Source: Verrucomicrobiales bacterium (GTDB lineage Bacteria > Verrucomicrobiota > Verrucomicrobiia > Verrucomicrobiales > DEV007). From it: DNA of 60,917 nt. A program made the position numbers and the translations under genes. A model generated the notes under the pieces. That model was not told the origin of the DNA. It made no database searches and saw only the letters and a program-made list of their open reading frames with translations. Below are positions 7,794 to 16,881 of the stretch, one piece after another. The stretch lies in contig JAEUHH010000087.1 of NCBI GenBank assembly GCA_016795505.1, positions 1 through 60,917 on the forward strand, given 5' to 3'. The first letter of the stretch is position 1. Every line of letters starts with the position of its first letter.

Positions 7794-9188
7794 GTGAGTT
7801 CCCTGCCCCGCACCGCTATCCTCAACGTCGTCGGTCTGACCCCGCGCCACATCGGCCCGGAGACGCCGTTCATTTCCCAGTTCGTCGATCGGGAGGACAA
7901 TGTCCTCGCCCACGTGGAGCCGCTCATCCCGGCAGTGACCTCCACCATGCAGGCCACCTACCTCACCGGCAAGACACCCGCCGGCCATGGCATCGTGGGC
8001 AATTGCTGGTACGACCGCGACTACGCCGAGCACCGCAACTGGAAGCAGAGCAACCACCTCGTCCACGCCCGCAAACTGTGGGAGCACCTCCGCGAGACCG
8101 ATCCCGGCTACACCGTGGCCAAGCTCTTCTGGTGGAACAACCTGTACTCGTCCGCCGACTGGACCATCACCCCGCGCCCGATCTACCGGGTCGATGGCCG
8201 CAAGATCTTCGACATCCAGACCTGGCCGATGGATCTGCGCAAGCTAGTGAAGCGAAAGCTGGGCAAGTTCCCCTTCCAGGCGTTCTGGGGACCGATGTCC
8301 GGCATCGAATCGAGCCACTGGATCGCCCGCTCGGCGAAATTCGTGGAGGAAAAATACTCGCCGAACCTGAACCTGGTCTACCTGCCCCATCTGGACTACC
8401 CACTCCAGAAAACCGGCCCCAACGATCCCTTCCTCTCCCAGGAACTCGGCCAGATCGATGCCGTGGTGGGCGATCTGATCCGCTTTTACGAAAATCGCGG
8501 CGTGCAGGTCGTCCTGCTCAGCGAATACGGCATCACCGAGGTGGACAACCCCATCCACATCAACCGTGTCTTTCGGGAAAAGGGCTGGATCACCTGCCGC
8601 GACGAGGTGGGCACCGACATGATCGACCTGGGCAGTTGCCGGGCCTTCGCCATCCCGGACCATCAGGTCGCCCATATCTATGTGAACGACCCTTCCATCC
8701 TCGCCGAGGTGCGCGACACCGTGGCCGAACTGGAGGGCGTGACCGATGTCATCGACGGCTCGATGCGGAACTACCGCGGCCTGGAACACCGCCGCGCCGG
8801 CGACCTCATCGCCGTGTCGAACATCCGCAGTTGGTTCACCTACTACTATTGGGAAAAGGATCGCCGCGCTCCCGACTACGCCCGGACCATCGACATCCAC
8901 CGCAAGCCCGGCTACGACCCCTGCGAGCTGTTCATCGACCCCAAGATCCGCGCCCCGAAGTTCAAGATCGGCCTGAAGATGCTGCGCAAGGCACTCGGCT
9001 TCCGCATGACGCTCGACGTGATCCCCCTCGATGCCTCACTCGTGAAGGGCTCCCACGGCTGTATCCCCGAGCTGATCGACAACCACCCGGTCCTGATCGG
9101 CAACTTCCCCCGCCTCCGTAGAGGTGCCAAAATCCATGCCGTGGATGTCTATCAACATCTTTATGAGATGTGCTCGAGGGTGGTTTGA
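7794..9188 (+). CDS. Alkaline-phosphatase-superfamily protein (phosphodiesterase/nucleotide-pyrophosphatase fold), altered metal ligands
   Basis: A 464-residue protein. The segment AVTSTMQATYLTG followed by AGHGIVGN matches the nucleophile region of type I phosphodiesterases/nucleotide pyrophosphatases, and a late KGSHGC segment fits the last His ligand. However, the first strand reads LNVVGL where the family has an Asp, the usual SDHG is SEYG, and the usual DxxGHxxGP is DYPLQKTGP. A normal two-zinc site is therefore doubtful. No signal peptide is visible. The start is GTG. The divergent LMW-PTP starts 92 bp upstream. Related proteins occur in ebo-type biosynthetic clusters; no other ebo gene is visible here. 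Confidence 0.75.
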   Translation: MSSLPRTAILNVVGLTPRHIGPETPFISQFVDREDNVLAHVEPLIPAVTSTMQATYLTGKTPAGHGIVGNCWYDRDYAEHRNWKQSNHLVHARKLWEHLRETDPGYTVAKLFWWNNLYSSADWTITPRPIYRVDGRKIFDIQTWPMDLRKLVKRKLGKFPFQAFWGPMSGIESSHWIARSAKFVEEKYSPNLNLVYLPHLDYPLQKTGPNDPFLSQELGQIDAVVGDLIRFYENRGVQVVLLSEYGITEVDNPIHINRVFREKGWITCRDEVGTDMIDLGSCRAFAIPDHQVAHIYVNDPSILAEVRDTVAELEGVTDVIDGSMRNYRGLEHRRAGDLIAVSNIRSWFTYYYWEKDRRAPDYARTIDIHRKPGYDPCELFIDPKIRAPKFKIGLKMLRKALGFRMTLDVIPLDASLVKGSHGCIPELIDNHPVLIGNFPRLRRGAKIHAVDVYQHLYEMCSRVV

Positions 9189-9351
9189 GCGCCAAATGGC
9201 GGAAATCCGAAATCCTAAGCTCGAAATCCGAAACAATTTCGAATTTCAAAGAGGGAATGCTCAAAACGAGCTCTACTTGAGAGAACGGCGTCCCTTTACC
9301 AGCTCAACCTTTTTACCTTTTACCTTTTACTTTTTACCTTCCACCAAACCT
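9189..9351. repeat. AT-rich low-complexity spacer
   Basis: The gap between convergent genes holds degenerate direct repeats: a CGAAATCC/GAAAT motif repeated about four times (9198-9245) and a run of TTTTTACC/TTTTACT units (about 9308-9340). Base composition is far more AT-rich than the flanking genes. No coding signal is seen. Confidence 0.5.
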
Positions 9352-10641
9352 CTACTTCCGCCCAAAATGCCGGTCAGCGAAGCCGAGATACTGCTGCCAG
9401 TCATAGTCCGTCACGTCATGCTTGCCGGTCCGGATATGATAGCCGACGACATCGCCCACCGGCTGGTCGATGGGCGGTTGCTCTGACACGCCGACGCCCT
9501 TTTTGCCGAGCCGTTCATACACGGGACCAGCCAGTTGGGCGGCGAGGAATTCGCCCTTGGGATCGGCCCAGGTATCCTCCACCGCGCTGGCGACATAGAC
9601 GGGCCGCGGCGCCATCAGGGCGATGAGCTGGTGCTGATCGACGGGGCAGGCGTCCTCCTTGGCGTTGTAGTCGAGGAACCGATCGCAAAACCAGTGCGGG
9701 AAGGACGTATTGATCCGCTCCACCGTCTCCCCGATCGCCCGGCGGCTCAGCGCGGCGCCACCGCAGCCGGAATTGTTGGAAATGACAAAGGCAAAGCGCT
9801 CATCCTGCGCCCCCGCCCACAGCGAGGTTTTGCCGAGGCGGGAATGCCCGATGACCGCCACCTGTTTGGCATGGATCGCCGGATCGGTCTCCAGATAGTC
9901 CAGGATGCGGCTCAGCCCCCAGGCCCACGCGCCGATGGAGCCCCACTCCTCCGGCCCCGGCTTGCCAAAGACCGAGTGGATGCCGTTTTCAAATCCATCG
10001 TCGAAGTCCGGATCGATGTCGCCGTAATACATCGTCGCCAGCGCGTAGCCGCGGTCCACGATCATCTCCAGCGGCCAGCGGCTCTGCGCCGCCCCGCGGG
10101 TGGCCTCGGTGGCGCGGTTGTTTTCCACCCCGCCGTCCTTGTCCGGTCGCATCCACGCGGTCGACAGCGTGATCCGCGGATCGGGATGCACGGCGTGATT
10201 GCCGCGGAAATTCAGTCCCACAAAGGCCGGCACCGGTCCCGTCGCCGCCTTGGGCGTCACCAGCATCAGGTGCATCGCCACGCCCTCGCCGCCGCCCGCC
10301 GCGGGCAGGGTCAGGCGAATCTCCCGCAGCGTGGCTTTGCCGCCGAGAAAATCGGGGATGGTCTGCGTCACCTCGGCTTTCAACTTCGCGCCGCGGGCCG
10401 CCGCGGGCGTGCGGCCATACACGTGGGTTTCGAACAGCGACAGGATCTCCGCCCGGCGCTTCGGCCAGTCCGCCGCCGATTTCACCGCCGAGCCATCCGC
10501 GAACACCAGCGGATCCGGCAGCGTGTATTTCGGGATCTTGGCTTCGTCGTAATTCGCTTCCGGCGGCGCGGCGGCGACAGTGCAGGCGAAAGCGGCGCAG
10601 CCGAGGGCGATCAGGGACGGGCGGAGCAGAGAGTCGATCAT
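9352..10641 (-). CDS. Secreted CE15-like glucuronoyl esterase (alpha/beta hydrolase)
   Basis: A 429-residue protein with a signal peptide (about 1-24, ending TVAAA). The nucleophile elbow GHSRLGK, the following SGCGGAALSRR block and the SFPHWFCDRF block match bacterial 4-O-methylglucuronoyl methylesterases, which cut ester links between glucuronoxylan and lignin. The acid residue is probably in the VEDTWADPKGE segment and the catalytic His in GKHDVTDYDW. No other xylan gene is next to it; it is divergent from nothing and stands alone between two convergent or same-strand neighbours. Closely related acetylxylan-esterase-like proteins are the main alternative. Confidence 0.85.
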   Translation of the reverse strand: MIDSLLRPSLIALGCAAFACTVAAAPPEANYDEAKIPKYTLPDPLVFADGSAVKSAADWPKRRAEILSLFETHVYGRTPAAARGAKLKAEVTQTIPDFLGGKATLREIRLTLPAAGGGEGVAMHLMLVTPKAATGPVPAFVGLNFRGNHAVHPDPRITLSTAWMRPDKDGGVENNRATEATRGAAQSRWPLEMIVDRGYALATMYYGDIDPDFDDGFENGIHSVFGKPGPEEWGSIGAWAWGLSRILDYLETDPAIHAKQVAVIGHSRLGKTSLWAGAQDERFAFVISNNSGCGGAALSRRAIGETVERINTSFPHWFCDRFLDYNAKEDACPVDQHQLIALMAPRPVYVASAVEDTWADPKGEFLAAQLAGPVYERLGKKGVGVSEQPPIDQPVGDVVGYHIRTGKHDVTDYDWQQYLGFADRHFGRK

Positions 10642-10779
10642 GCCGCCATTGTAGCGAGGCATCCGCGCCACTGGCAACGCCGAAACGGGACGCAATCCGG
10701 GGCTCCACGATGAAAATCCACCGACAGGCCCCAACTCCCCCGGTGCGACCCGGGCCGCTTTGCCCCTGCCCCCCGCCGA

Positions 10780-12024
10780 TCAGCCCTGAATCTTTTCCCA
10801 CACCGCCGTCGCCGTGCGAAACGCCACGACGCAGGAGATTACGAACCCGACCGAGGCGAGCGCCAGTATCCATCGCGGGATGCGTCGCTCGCCACTCAGC
10901 TCCGGTCTCGTCCCCAGGTAGAGGAGGGTCGCTCCCAGCGCCGGATTCCCCACCACAGTGAGAGCCTGGGCGATCGTGATCAGCGTCACGGTGCTGCCGC
11001 TCTGGGTCAGCGAGAGCATCGCCACCCCCATCCCCGTGAGCAGGGCCACGCTGGTGAGATGGATGGGCCAGCCTTTGCCGAGGCGGCTCCCCTTTCCGAG
11101 ACTGTCCGACATCACCGTGCCGCCGATCATGGCGTTCACCAAAAATGAGCTGAAGGCTGCCGCGACGATGCCCACGCTGAAAATGACGGTGGCCCACGAG
11201 CCGAAAAGCGGCTCGAGTTGGCGGGCGACCTGATCGACGCTGGTGAGCTCGGGCTGATCGGGCCGACCGTAAAAAACCCGCATCGAGGTCAGCAGGATCA
11301 CCACCGTCACCAGTCCCAGCACCGAGATGCTCACGACCGTGTCAGTGAGGCCGCGCCTCGCGTCTGAGATCCCCCAGCCTTTTTCCTTCACGAGGTAGCT
11401 CTGGTAAAACGCGCCGCCGACCGAGAAAGTCGTCCCGATGAGACCGATCAGGGCGAAGAGATCCCCCTGGCTCGTCGGGGCAACCCACTCGAACGACCGC
11501 GGCGTCAGATAGACGACGAGGAAATTGAACAGGAAGGCCACGACCATCACGCCGATGAGGAACTTCATCAGCTTCTCAATCGAACGGTAGAGTTCGCGCA
11601 TCAGATAGAGCACCCCGATGAGTACCGCGTTGAAGAGCAGGAGCAGGAGGACCTGGCCGTTCGAAGCGACCGCCTTTCCGCCGTTCATCATCTCGATCAG
11701 CGGAGAAAGACCCGCGACCATCGCCAGATTGTTGCTCGACTGGAACAAGGCCACGACGAGAAAAAGGATCAGGCCCACGACGATCGCGAGGGGTCGTCCC
11801 AGGCGGGCGGCGAGTTCATCGCAGGTGCTGCCCTGGTAGCTGACACCGATCCGAGCAGCCAGAGCCACCATGCCGATCATCATCACGGCCGCCGCGATGA
11901 CCACCGGGATACCGATCCCGCCGAATCCGGCCCCGACTTTGGAACTGGTCAGTATGCTGCCGGGCCCCAGCACGACCGCCGCCACGACCATGGCCGGCCC
12001 GATTGATCGCCAGAGATTTTTCAT
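10780..12024 (-). CDS. NRAMP-like membrane transporter with altered metal-binding motifs
   Basis: A 414-residue protein with 11 hydrophobic helices and the overall NRAMP (LeuT-fold) pattern. In TM1 the canonical DPGN metal motif is replaced by G-P-G-S (residues 20-23), and in TM6 the MPH motif is replaced by GGAFYQ (residues 203-208). The surrounding family features (GxGS...T at TM1, QxxxAxTVxGNP-like segment in TM10) are retained. It may carry a different ion such as Mg2+, or another solute; Mn/Fe transport should not be assumed. The ATG at 12024 directly precedes the first helix. Confidence 0.8.
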   Translation of the reverse strand: MKNLWRSIGPAMVVAAVVLGPGSILTSSKVGAGFGGIGIPVVIAAAVMMIGMVALAARIGVSYQGSTCDELAARLGRPLAIVVGLILFLVVALFQSSNNLAMVAGLSPLIEMMNGGKAVASNGQVLLLLLFNAVLIGVLYLMRELYRSIEKLMKFLIGVMVVAFLFNFLVVYLTPRSFEWVAPTSQGDLFALIGLIGTTFSVGGAFYQSYLVKEKGWGISDARRGLTDTVVSISVLGLVTVVILLTSMRVFYGRPDQPELTSVDQVARQLEPLFGSWATVIFSVGIVAAAFSSFLVNAMIGGTVMSDSLGKGSRLGKGWPIHLTSVALLTGMGVAMLSLTQSGSTVTLITIAQALTVVGNPALGATLLYLGTRPELSGERRIPRWILALASVGFVISCVVAFRTATAVWEKIQG

Positions 12025-12166
12025 TCGGACAGGGAATCAGATCGCACCCGATGGGGCGAGCCCATTCATGCGGACTTGACGCGGAGCCCCGCTCCTGCCT
12101 TTAGGATCAATTGAGAAGACCCAGTCGGTATCGGACCCGACAAGGCGCGAACCTGGTTCGGATGGG

Positions 12167-12461
12167 AAAAATGGCCGGCTCGATTGCCAAAATGGCTGGC
12201 CGGATCGCCAAAAAGGCCAACCCGATCGCGAAAAAGGCCAACCCGATCGCGAAAAAGGCCAGCCCGATCGCGAAAAAGGCTAGCCCGATCGCGAAAAAGG
12301 CTAGCCCGATTGTCAAAATGGCTAGCCCGATTGTCAAAAAGGTGAACCCGATTGCCAAAAAGGCTAGCCCGATCGCGAAAAAGGTGAACCCGATCACCAA
12401 AAAGGTGAACCCGATTGCCAAAAAGGTGAACCCGATTGTCAAAATGGCTAGCCCGATTGCG
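12167..12461. repeat. 21-bp minisatellite, 14 copies
   Basis: Fourteen head-to-tail 21-bp units, each about AAAAAGGCTAGCCCGAT plus a variable GCG/TGC/TGT triplet, fill this gap. Because 21 is a multiple of three, the array is open in several frames. On the plus strand it encodes a basic heptad of the type K-K-A-S-P-I-A. On the minus strand it encodes either a hydrophobic heptad (G-L-A-F-F-A-I) or a charged one (D-R-A-S-L-F-R). Unit variation is concentrated at two positions, suggesting repeated duplication. No convincing start site or conserved domain marks any of these frames as a gene; the rest of 12025-12691 shows no other gene. Confidence 0.9.
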
Positions 12462-12691
12462 GCGATTTCTCGGGATTCCGCCAGCCCGATCATCGCCGCA
12501 ACGCCTCGAAATCAACGCCTTAGGAGGATCGCGAGGAGAATCCCGCACCACCCCGCCCTTTCGTCCCGGGCAGCGATGCCTTGGGCGGGGAGTGGAAGCT
12601 GGATTCGCGCGAGGACGGCCGATTTCCCGATTCGAGGTTCCGCGCCGGCTCGCCGGGAAGGCGGTGGTCGCCGCCCAGTTCCCGCGGGTGG

Positions 12692-13675
12692 CTATTTCCG
12701 TTGCCACCGATCCCCCGCTTCCAGCACGGAGCGGGCGCCGTCGCCCTGGAGCCAGGCTTTGGCGGCGGGATCGTCTCTCAGATAGGCGTCCCAGAAGGCG
12801 GTGCTGAGGGCGAGGATGACGCGGTGATGGTTCGGGTTCCGCCCCGCGCCCTCGCCGGGCAGGGCTCGATCACCGAAGGCATGATGGGCGGCGCCTTCGA
12901 GCACCAGCTCATATTTGTCGCCTTCCGGCAGGGCGGGATAGACCGCGAGACGCGAGGCCACGTCGGCCGGTCCCAGCGTGGTGCCGCCGATCCGGGCCAC
13001 GTCCGCGGTGCCGGTCATGAGCAGCCAGGGGATCTTCACGGCGCCAAAGGCACGCCCGGCATCGCCGACGGCAGGCACGCTGGGGCTCATGGCGATGGCC
13101 GCCCGGATGCGCGGATCGGTGAAGCGCGCCCCGCCCGCCGGCAGGCTCTGCCCGCTGACCGCCTGAGTGGTCACGGCGCCGAAGGAGTGCCCCGACATGC
13201 CGACGCGCTTCAGGTCCAGCCGCCCCTGCAGCGCGTGCCCCGTCTCCGCCTGCCAGCGTTCCAACTGATCCAGCACCGCCGGGATGTCGGCGACGCGCAG
13301 CAGGAGATTCTGCCCGCTGGCGGCCTGCTTCAGCGCCGTCGGCAGTCGCAGGGGCGCGACGCCTTTCCACACCGATTCATCGCTGCCCGGATGCTGGACA
13401 AAGACGACCGCATTGCCGCGCCCCGACCAGTGGCGACCGAGGTAGGGATTGTTCTCCCGCGACCCGCCGAGCCCGTGACTGAACAGCACCACCGGCGCCG
13501 GCGCCTTGCCCGTCGGCAGATACACCCGGATGGGCAGCTCGCGCTGTCGCCCCGCATCCGAGACGGTGAAATCGAGCGGCTCCCCCTTCCCGCCGGCAGC
13601 CACCGACATCGGATCGTAGCCGCGGGCGGGCAGGATGAAGAGGATGGACAGCCAGAGGATCGCGGGCAATTTCAT
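12692..13675 (-). CDS. Secreted alpha/beta hydrolase (PAF-acetylhydrolase/dienelactone-hydrolase-like)
   Basis: A 327-residue protein with a signal peptide (about 1-20, ending PARG). It contains an oxyanion strand (PVVLFSHGLGGSREN), the nucleophile elbow GHSFGA and a late catalytic His (GAAHHAFGD). This pattern matches the predicted dienelactone hydrolase/PAF-AH-like group common in Planctomycetes and Verrucomicrobia. The substrate is unknown. The ATG at 13675 is chosen because the signal peptide begins there. It is divergent from the SRAP gene, with 84 bp between the starts. Confidence 0.82.
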   Translation of the reverse strand: MKLPAILWLSILFILPARGYDPMSVAAGGKGEPLDFTVSDAGRQRELPIRVYLPTGKAPAPVVLFSHGLGGSRENNPYLGRHWSGRGNAVVFVQHPGSDESVWKGVAPLRLPTALKQAASGQNLLLRVADIPAVLDQLERWQAETGHALQGRLDLKRVGMSGHSFGAVTTQAVSGQSLPAGGARFTDPRIRAAIAMSPSVPAVGDAGRAFGAVKIPWLLMTGTADVARIGGTTLGPADVASRLAVYPALPEGDKYELVLEGAAHHAFGDRALPGEGAGRNPNHHRVILALSTAFWDAYLRDDPAAKAWLQGDGARSVLEAGDRWQRK

Positions 13676-13759
13676 GGCAGAAAAATCAGCAGTGTAATCG
13701 TAAACCCCGGCGCGATCCATCAGTCGCTCCCTCCCGCCCTCCAGACCGCCTCCCCATCC

Positions 13760-14413
13760 ATGTGCAATCTCTACGACATCGGCCCCGGACCGGCGCGGCA
13801 GGCGCGGGGCTGGGAACGCGAAGTGGTCTCGGTGCTGGGACAATTGCCCAAGCTCTACGCCCTGCGTCGCACCGACCGCGGCGTCGTGGTGCGCCGCGAT
13901 CGATCCGCCCCAGAGGCCTGGCAGGCGACGCCGATGCGCTGGGGATTCCGCCGCGAGTTCAGCGACTGCATCAACAACGCCCGCACCGACAAGCTCGACT
14001 CGCCCACCTGGACCGAGGCGTGGCGGGAGCGGCGCTGTGTCATCCCGGCGTCGGCATTTTACGAATGGAGCGGCGGTGAAAAAGGCGCCAAACAGACCTA
14101 CGCCCTGGAAGATCCCACCGCGCCGGGCACCTGGCTCTGGATGGCCGGTCTCTGGGAGGCGGACGCCCGCACCGGCGAACTCTGCTACGCCATGCTGACC
14201 CGCGACGCCAGCGGCCCGATCGCCGCGATCCACGACCGCATGCCAGTGATCCTGCCGACCGACCGGGTGGAAGCCTTTCTCCAGACCGGCCCCGCCTCCG
14301 AGGCCGCCGCTTTTCTGGACGAGGCGCGGGACGACCTGCGGATGTATCGCTGCCTGAATCCCCTGAAAACCGCCCAAAACGGCCCACCCGTGGAGGAAAG
14401 CTTCCTCTTTTGA
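13760..14413 (+). CDS. SRAP/HMCES (YedK) abasic-site DNA-protein crosslink protein
   Basis: A 217-residue protein beginning MCNLYD, so Cys2 becomes the catalytic N-terminal residue once Met is removed. It also shows the conserved NARTDKL segment, the RRCVIPASAFYEW block and the HDRMPVIL block with the catalytic His. The family shields abasic sites in single-stranded DNA by forming a thiazolidine crosslink. It stands alone; no SOS box was recognised in the 84-bp upstream gap. Confidence 0.95.
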   Translation: MCNLYDIGPGPARQARGWEREVVSVLGQLPKLYALRRTDRGVVVRRDRSAPEAWQATPMRWGFRREFSDCINNARTDKLDSPTWTEAWRERRCVIPASAFYEWSGGEKGAKQTYALEDPTAPGTWLWMAGLWEADARTGELCYAMLTRDASGPIAAIHDRMPVILPTDRVEAFLQTGPASEAAAFLDEARDDLRMYRCLNPLKTAQNGPPVEESFLF

Positions 14414-14489
14414 GCCAGCCAACAGCGATTCGGCCCGACGGCCTTGCCATCGGCCCGGTTTCCCGCTTCCCTGTCGCCCCCGTCGCCCC

Positions 14490-16274
14490 ATGTCCCCCGC
14501 CCTTCACGATGCGTATCTCAACGCCCGCCGCGCCCTGCTCGCGGAGCGGACCGCGGCCGGCCACTGGGAGGGCGAACTGGCCACCTCGGCCCTGTCCACC
14601 GCCACGGCGATCGTCGCGCTGGACCAGGTCGACCGGGCGCGCCACGCCGCCCGCATCGCCGGCGGCCTGCGCTGGCTGATCGCGCATCAGAATGCCGACG
14701 GTGGCTGGGGTGACACGGTGAAAAGCGCCTCGAACATCTCCACCACCCTGCTCTGCTGGAGCGCCCTGACCCGCAGCGCCGGCGACGTGCCCATCGCAGC
14801 GGCGGAAACCCGCGCCGCCCACTGGATCCGCGACTACGTCGGCTCGCTGGAGCCCGGCCGCATCGTCGAGGTGGTCAGCGCCCGCTACGGCAAGGACCGC
14901 ACCTTTTCCGTGCCCATCCTGATGCTCTGCGCCCTGTGCGGACGCCTCGGACCGCGTCCCTGGCGGCGCGTGCTGCCACTGCCCTTTGAGCTGGCCACCT
15001 TTCCCCGCCACTGGTTCGCCGCGCTGCGCCTGCCGGTGGTGAGCTACGCCCTGCCGGCTTTGATCGCGATCGGGCACGCCCGTTTTCATCACGAGCCTCC
15101 GCTGGGCCCCTGGCGGCTCATTCGCCTGCTCGCCTGGCCGCGCGCCTCGCGCCTGCTGGAGACGATCCAGCCCGATGGAGGCGGCTTTCTGGAGGCGGCA
15201 CCGCTGACGAGCTTCGTCACCATGGCGCTGGCCTCGTCCGGCCAGAAAGGGCACCCCGTCGTGGCGCGGGCGGTCGATTTCCTGGAGCGCTCGGTCCGGC
15301 CGGATGGCAGTTGGCCCATCGACACGAATCTCGCCACCTGGGTGACCTCCCTGGCGGTGAAGGCGCTCCGATCCTACCCGGTTGGATCGGAGAGGGAACC
15401 GGGTCTGATCGGCGATGCAACCGGGTTTGATCAGAAACCGGTGCTCGACTGGCTGCTGGGCCAGCAATATCGCGAGCGCCACCCGTTCACCGACGCGGCG
15501 CCGGGCGGCTGGGCCTGGACCGACCTGCCCGGCGGTGTGCCCGATGCCGACGACACACCCGGCGCGCTGCTGGCGCTGCGGCTGCTCTCGGGCGCTGAGC
15601 ATCGGGACGAGGCGGCGCGCGGGGTGACGTGGCTGCTGGACCTGCAAAATCGCGACGGCGGCATCCCGACTTTTTGCCGTGGCTGGGGCGCGCTGCCGTT
15701 TGACCGTTCCAGCCCGGACCTGACCGCCCACACGCTGCGGGCCTGGCACCTCTGGGAGGCCGATCTCGACGAAGCCAACCGCCAGCGCATCGTTGCCGGC
15801 AAATCGCAGGCACTGGCCTACCTGAGACGGGAGCAGCGCGCCGACGGCTCGTGGGTGCCACTGTGGTTCGGCAATCAGCACCTGCGCCGCGACGAGGAGA
15901 ACCCCACCTACGGCACGGCGATGGTGGTGCGCGCCTTGATCGATCTCGGCGAGACCGATCTGGCCCGCGGCGGTCTGGCCTGGCTGCTGGCCAACCAGAA
16001 CCCCGACGGCGGCTGGGGCGGCGGTCTGGGGACGCCATCAAGCATCGAGGAGACCGCCCTGGCGCTGGAGACGCTGGCCCCGGTCGCCGCGGTGCCGGCC
16101 GAGGCGCTGCGGCGCGGCACGGACTGGCTGATCGGCGCAACCCGCGGCGGCACGGACTTCCCGGCCTCGCCGATCGGCTTCTACTTTGCCAAACTCTGGT
16201 ACTATGAGCGGCTCTACCCGCTGGTCTGGACCGTCGGCGCCCTGGGCGCGGTGGCGGCGCGCGAGGAGGCTTGA
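14490..16274 (+). CDS. Squalene-hopene-type triterpene cyclase
   Basis: A 594-residue class II cyclase. QW-type repeats are visible (QNADGGWGD near residue 70, QPDGGGF, RPDGSWP, QNRDGGIP, QNPDGGWGG), and the catalytic acid motif D-A-D-D-T is near residue 353, equivalent to DxDD. Such enzymes protonate squalene or related polyprenes to form hopanoids or other triterpenes at the membrane. Length is slightly short of the usual 620-680. Residues 293-314 are encoded entirely by three units of the 22-bp repeat family, an extra loop just before the LDWLLGQQ helix. No hpn, squalene synthase or shc-accessory genes are adjacent. Confidence 0.88.
   Translation: MSPALHDAYLNARRALLAERTAAGHWEGELATSALSTATAIVALDQVDRARHAARIAGGLRWLIAHQNADGGWGDTVKSASNISTTLLCWSALTRSAGDVPIAAAETRAAHWIRDYVGSLEPGRIVEVVSARYGKDRTFSVPILMLCALCGRLGPRPWRRVLPLPFELATFPRHWFAALRLPVVSYALPALIAIGHARFHHEPPLGPWRLIRLLAWPRASRLLETIQPDGGGFLEAAPLTSFVTMALASSGQKGHPVVARAVDFLERSVRPDGSWPIDTNLATWVTSLAVKALRSYPVGSEREPGLIGDATGFDQKPVLDWLLGQQYRERHPFTDAAPGGWAWTDLPGGVPDADDTPGALLALRLLSGAEHRDEAARGVTWLLDLQNRDGGIPTFCRGWGALPFDRSSPDLTAHTLRAWHLWEADLDEANRQRIVAGKSQALAYLRREQRADGSWVPLWFGNQHLRRDEENPTYGTAMVVRALIDLGETDLARGGLAWLLANQNPDGGWGGGLGTPSSIEETALALETLAPVAAVPAEALRRGTDWLIGATRGGTDFPASPIGFYFAKLWYYERLYPLVWTVGALGAVAAREEA
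15366..15431. repeat. 22-bp tandem repeat family inside a coding sequence, locus 2
   Basis: Three adjacent 22-bp units start at 15366, 15388 and 15410, each with the ACCGGG-type core and a following GAT. The array is exactly 66 bp and begins on a codon boundary of the cyclase gene, so it adds 22 residues (SYPVGSEREPGLIG lies within them) without changing the frame or creating a stop. Confidence 0.85.
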
Positions 16275-16305
16275 TCTTTTTCCCAAAAGGCTCCTGAATA
16301 GCGCC

Positions 16306-16824
16306 ATGCGCGCGCTCTGCCTCCTCATCCTGTCCGGCCTGGCCCTCGCCGGCCCCACCTTCTCGCAGGACAAAGCCGGCACCGGTGACTGGCACAACTA
16401 TCGCAATGCCCGCTTCGGCTTTGTCCTCCCGGTGCCTCCGGGACTGAAGGCCGACCGCGCCCCGGACAACGGCGGCGGGCAGCGCTTTTTCTCCACCCAG
16501 CGGGGCGTCGATCTGGTCTGCTGGGGCAGTTTCAACGTCGACGGACTCGGCGACGTGACCGCCCGATGGGAATCGGAACTGGCTACCGAGGGGCGTAAAA
16601 TCACCTACAAGGTCAAGAAAACCAAGTGGTACGTCGTCTCCGGCGTGACGACGTACGGCGTCGGCTTCTACACCCGCTACGAGGCGGACGCGAACCACTG
16701 CGCCGGCTGGACGCTGACCTACCCGCAGGCGGAGGAAAAGACCTACTCGGCCTGGGTCGAGCGCATCGCCCGCGGCTGGGAGGCGCGCCTCGGTCAGGGC
16801 GAAGACCGCATCGAGGCCCGGTGA
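16306..16824 (+). CDS. Small secreted protein, unknown function
   Basis: A 172-residue protein with a signal peptide (about 1-21, ending PTFSQ). The mature part has alternating beta segments (YRNARFGFVLPVPPGL and VSGVTTYGVGFYTRY) of the type seen in short uncharacterised periplasmic proteins that start with an NxRFGFxxxxP motif. It follows the cyclase gene by 31 bp and may be co-transcribed with it. No catalytic motif is visible. Confidence 0.7.
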   Translation: MRALCLLILSGLALAGPTFSQDKAGTGDWHNYRNARFGFVLPVPPGLKADRAPDNGGGQRFFSTQRGVDLVCWGSFNVDGLGDVTARWESELATEGRKITYKVKKTKWYVVSGVTTYGVGFYTRYEADANHCAGWTLTYPQAEEKTYSAWVERIARGWEARLGQGEDRIEAR

Positions 16825-16881
16825 GGGCGCGTCGCCGCGAGGACGGGACGCGTTTTTTCTCGGTCCGACGCCAATTTTTTG

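Noticed and set aside
12111-12785. Long frames on both strands across the minisatellite
   Set aside because: They exist because the unit is 21 bp and lacks stops; no start signal or conserved domain supports one of them.
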